Assembly (NCBI GenBank): GCA_003486675.1
Contig: DNGG01000597.1
Coordinates: 1 to 5,314 of the forward strand
DNA: 5,314 nucleotides
From: Cyanobacteria bacterium UBA11372
Lineage (GTDB): Bacteria > Cyanobacteriota > Cyanobacteriia > Cyanobacteriales > Aerosakkonemataceae
Direction: 5' to 3'
Position numbers and translations under genes: made by a program. The notes under the pieces were generated by a model. The model was not told where the DNA came from. It searched no databases and saw only the letters and a program-made list of their open reading frames with translations. Positions 4,854-5,314 of this stretch are shown here, in pieces (positions within the stretch are counted from its first letter, which is position 1; each line of letters begins with the position of its first letter).

Positions 4854-5314
4854 TCAAGTTTGTACTGCAAATTCTTCCGGATCGATACCCCAATTCACCC
4901 AGCGAATCGCTTCCCGCGCCGATTTCATATCTGGTGGGACGCGCAAGGCGTGAATATGTCCAGTGCTAGGACATGTCATTTTTAATAGATAAGTTGGAAG
5001 TCTATTTCGATGCTCATCAAAGTCATCAAAGATATCGATTTTTAATAAAGTATATTCGCGCCATGAATCTAATTCAGTGGCTTGCAATTCAAGACAAATT
5101 CGGTCGTAGCCAATCGTTTGAATCAGCAATCGGCGAACTTCGGCGTTGTTTTCTGACAACAGCCATTGCGCCTGCCACTGGTGTTGAGGACAAAAATATT
5201 TTTTGGGCAACCAAACACCATAAATCCATACAGAAACTCGTTCAAGGGCATTCAGGGGACTAAGATCTGCAATTTGATTGTTGTTGAGATCCAGTTGTGT
5301 CAGATTGGTGAGGG
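4854..5314 (-). CDS. Leucine-rich-repeat protein with DUF6745-like C-terminus (5' end outside window)
   Basis: The frame ending at TGA 4854 is open to the window edge, giving 152 visible residues. The visible part begins with one leucine-rich repeat, LTNLTQLDLNNNQIADL, of the LxxLxxLxLxxNxIxDLxPL type (about 22 residues). A capping-like strand follows (LERVSVWIYGVWLPKKYF). The rest resembles the C-terminal part of DUF6745 proteins: NAEVRRLLIQTIGYDRI, then LDSWREYTLLKID, then HALRVPPDMKSAREAIRWVNWGIDPEEFAVQT ending at the stop. LRR domains usually bind proteins, and the role of the C-terminal domain is not known. No signal peptide can be judged because the N-terminus is missing. A TTG at 5210 could be mistaken for a start, but it lies inside the domain and in the middle of the open frame. 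The gene lies 122 bp upstream of the DUF4058 gene on the same strand. Confidence 0.82.
   Translation of the reverse strand, partial: LTNLTQLDLNNNQIADLSPLNALERVSVWIYGVWLPKKYFCPQHQWQAQWLLSENNAEVRRLLIQTIGYDRICLELQATELDSWREYTLLKIDIFDDFDEHRNRLPTYLLKMTCPSTGHIHALRVPPDMKSAREAIRWVNWGIDPEEFAVQT

Noticed and set aside
4973..5263. Plus-strand open frame of 96 codons
   Set aside because: It is antisense to the LRR/DUF6745-like gene, whose minus-strand frame has recognisable motifs throughout.

Overview
The window looks like chromosomal DNA of a cyanobacterium, probably a filamentous one. It holds ten copies of the octamer GCGATCGC (the HIP1 palindrome) in 5.3 kb, where chance would give about 0.1. It also carries short dispersed repeats of the kinds common in filamentous cyanobacteria: an AGAAACC..GGTTTCT palindrome, GATTTTA heptamers and a GCGTTCGCGAAGCG-type element. 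Two of its genes (DUF4058 and an LRR/DUF6745-like protein) also have a cyanobacterial flavour. The genus cannot be fixed from the sequence.

All five genes lie on the minus strand, so they read from right to left. At the right edge (4854-5314) is the 3' part of a leucine-rich-repeat protein whose frame stays open to the last base. Next is a DUF4058 gene (3914-4731) split into two frames by an insertion-like segment at 4169-4194. Removing exactly 26 bp restores a 263-residue protein. A plausible sigma-70-type promoter (3843-3871) then precedes a 532-residue MscS-type mechanosensitive channel (2207-3805). 74 bp further on is a 201-residue di-haem cytochrome b561-like membrane protein (1527-2132). 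A 214-bp spacer with a near-perfect 15-bp-stem hairpin separates it from a 413-residue MFS transporter of the oxalate/formate antiporter (OFA) type (71-1312). That gene is followed by another strong hairpin (27-63).

The genes do not form an obvious pathway. mscS and the cytochrome b gene could be co-transcribed from the mscS promoter. The MFS gene is probably separate, and the two rightmost genes are accessory. No CRISPR array, RNA gene, transposase or phage gene is visible, and no intergenic stretch exceeds 300 bp. I found no clear new multi-gene system. The most informative features are the repeat that breaks the DUF4058 gene and the other small repeats between and within the genes.
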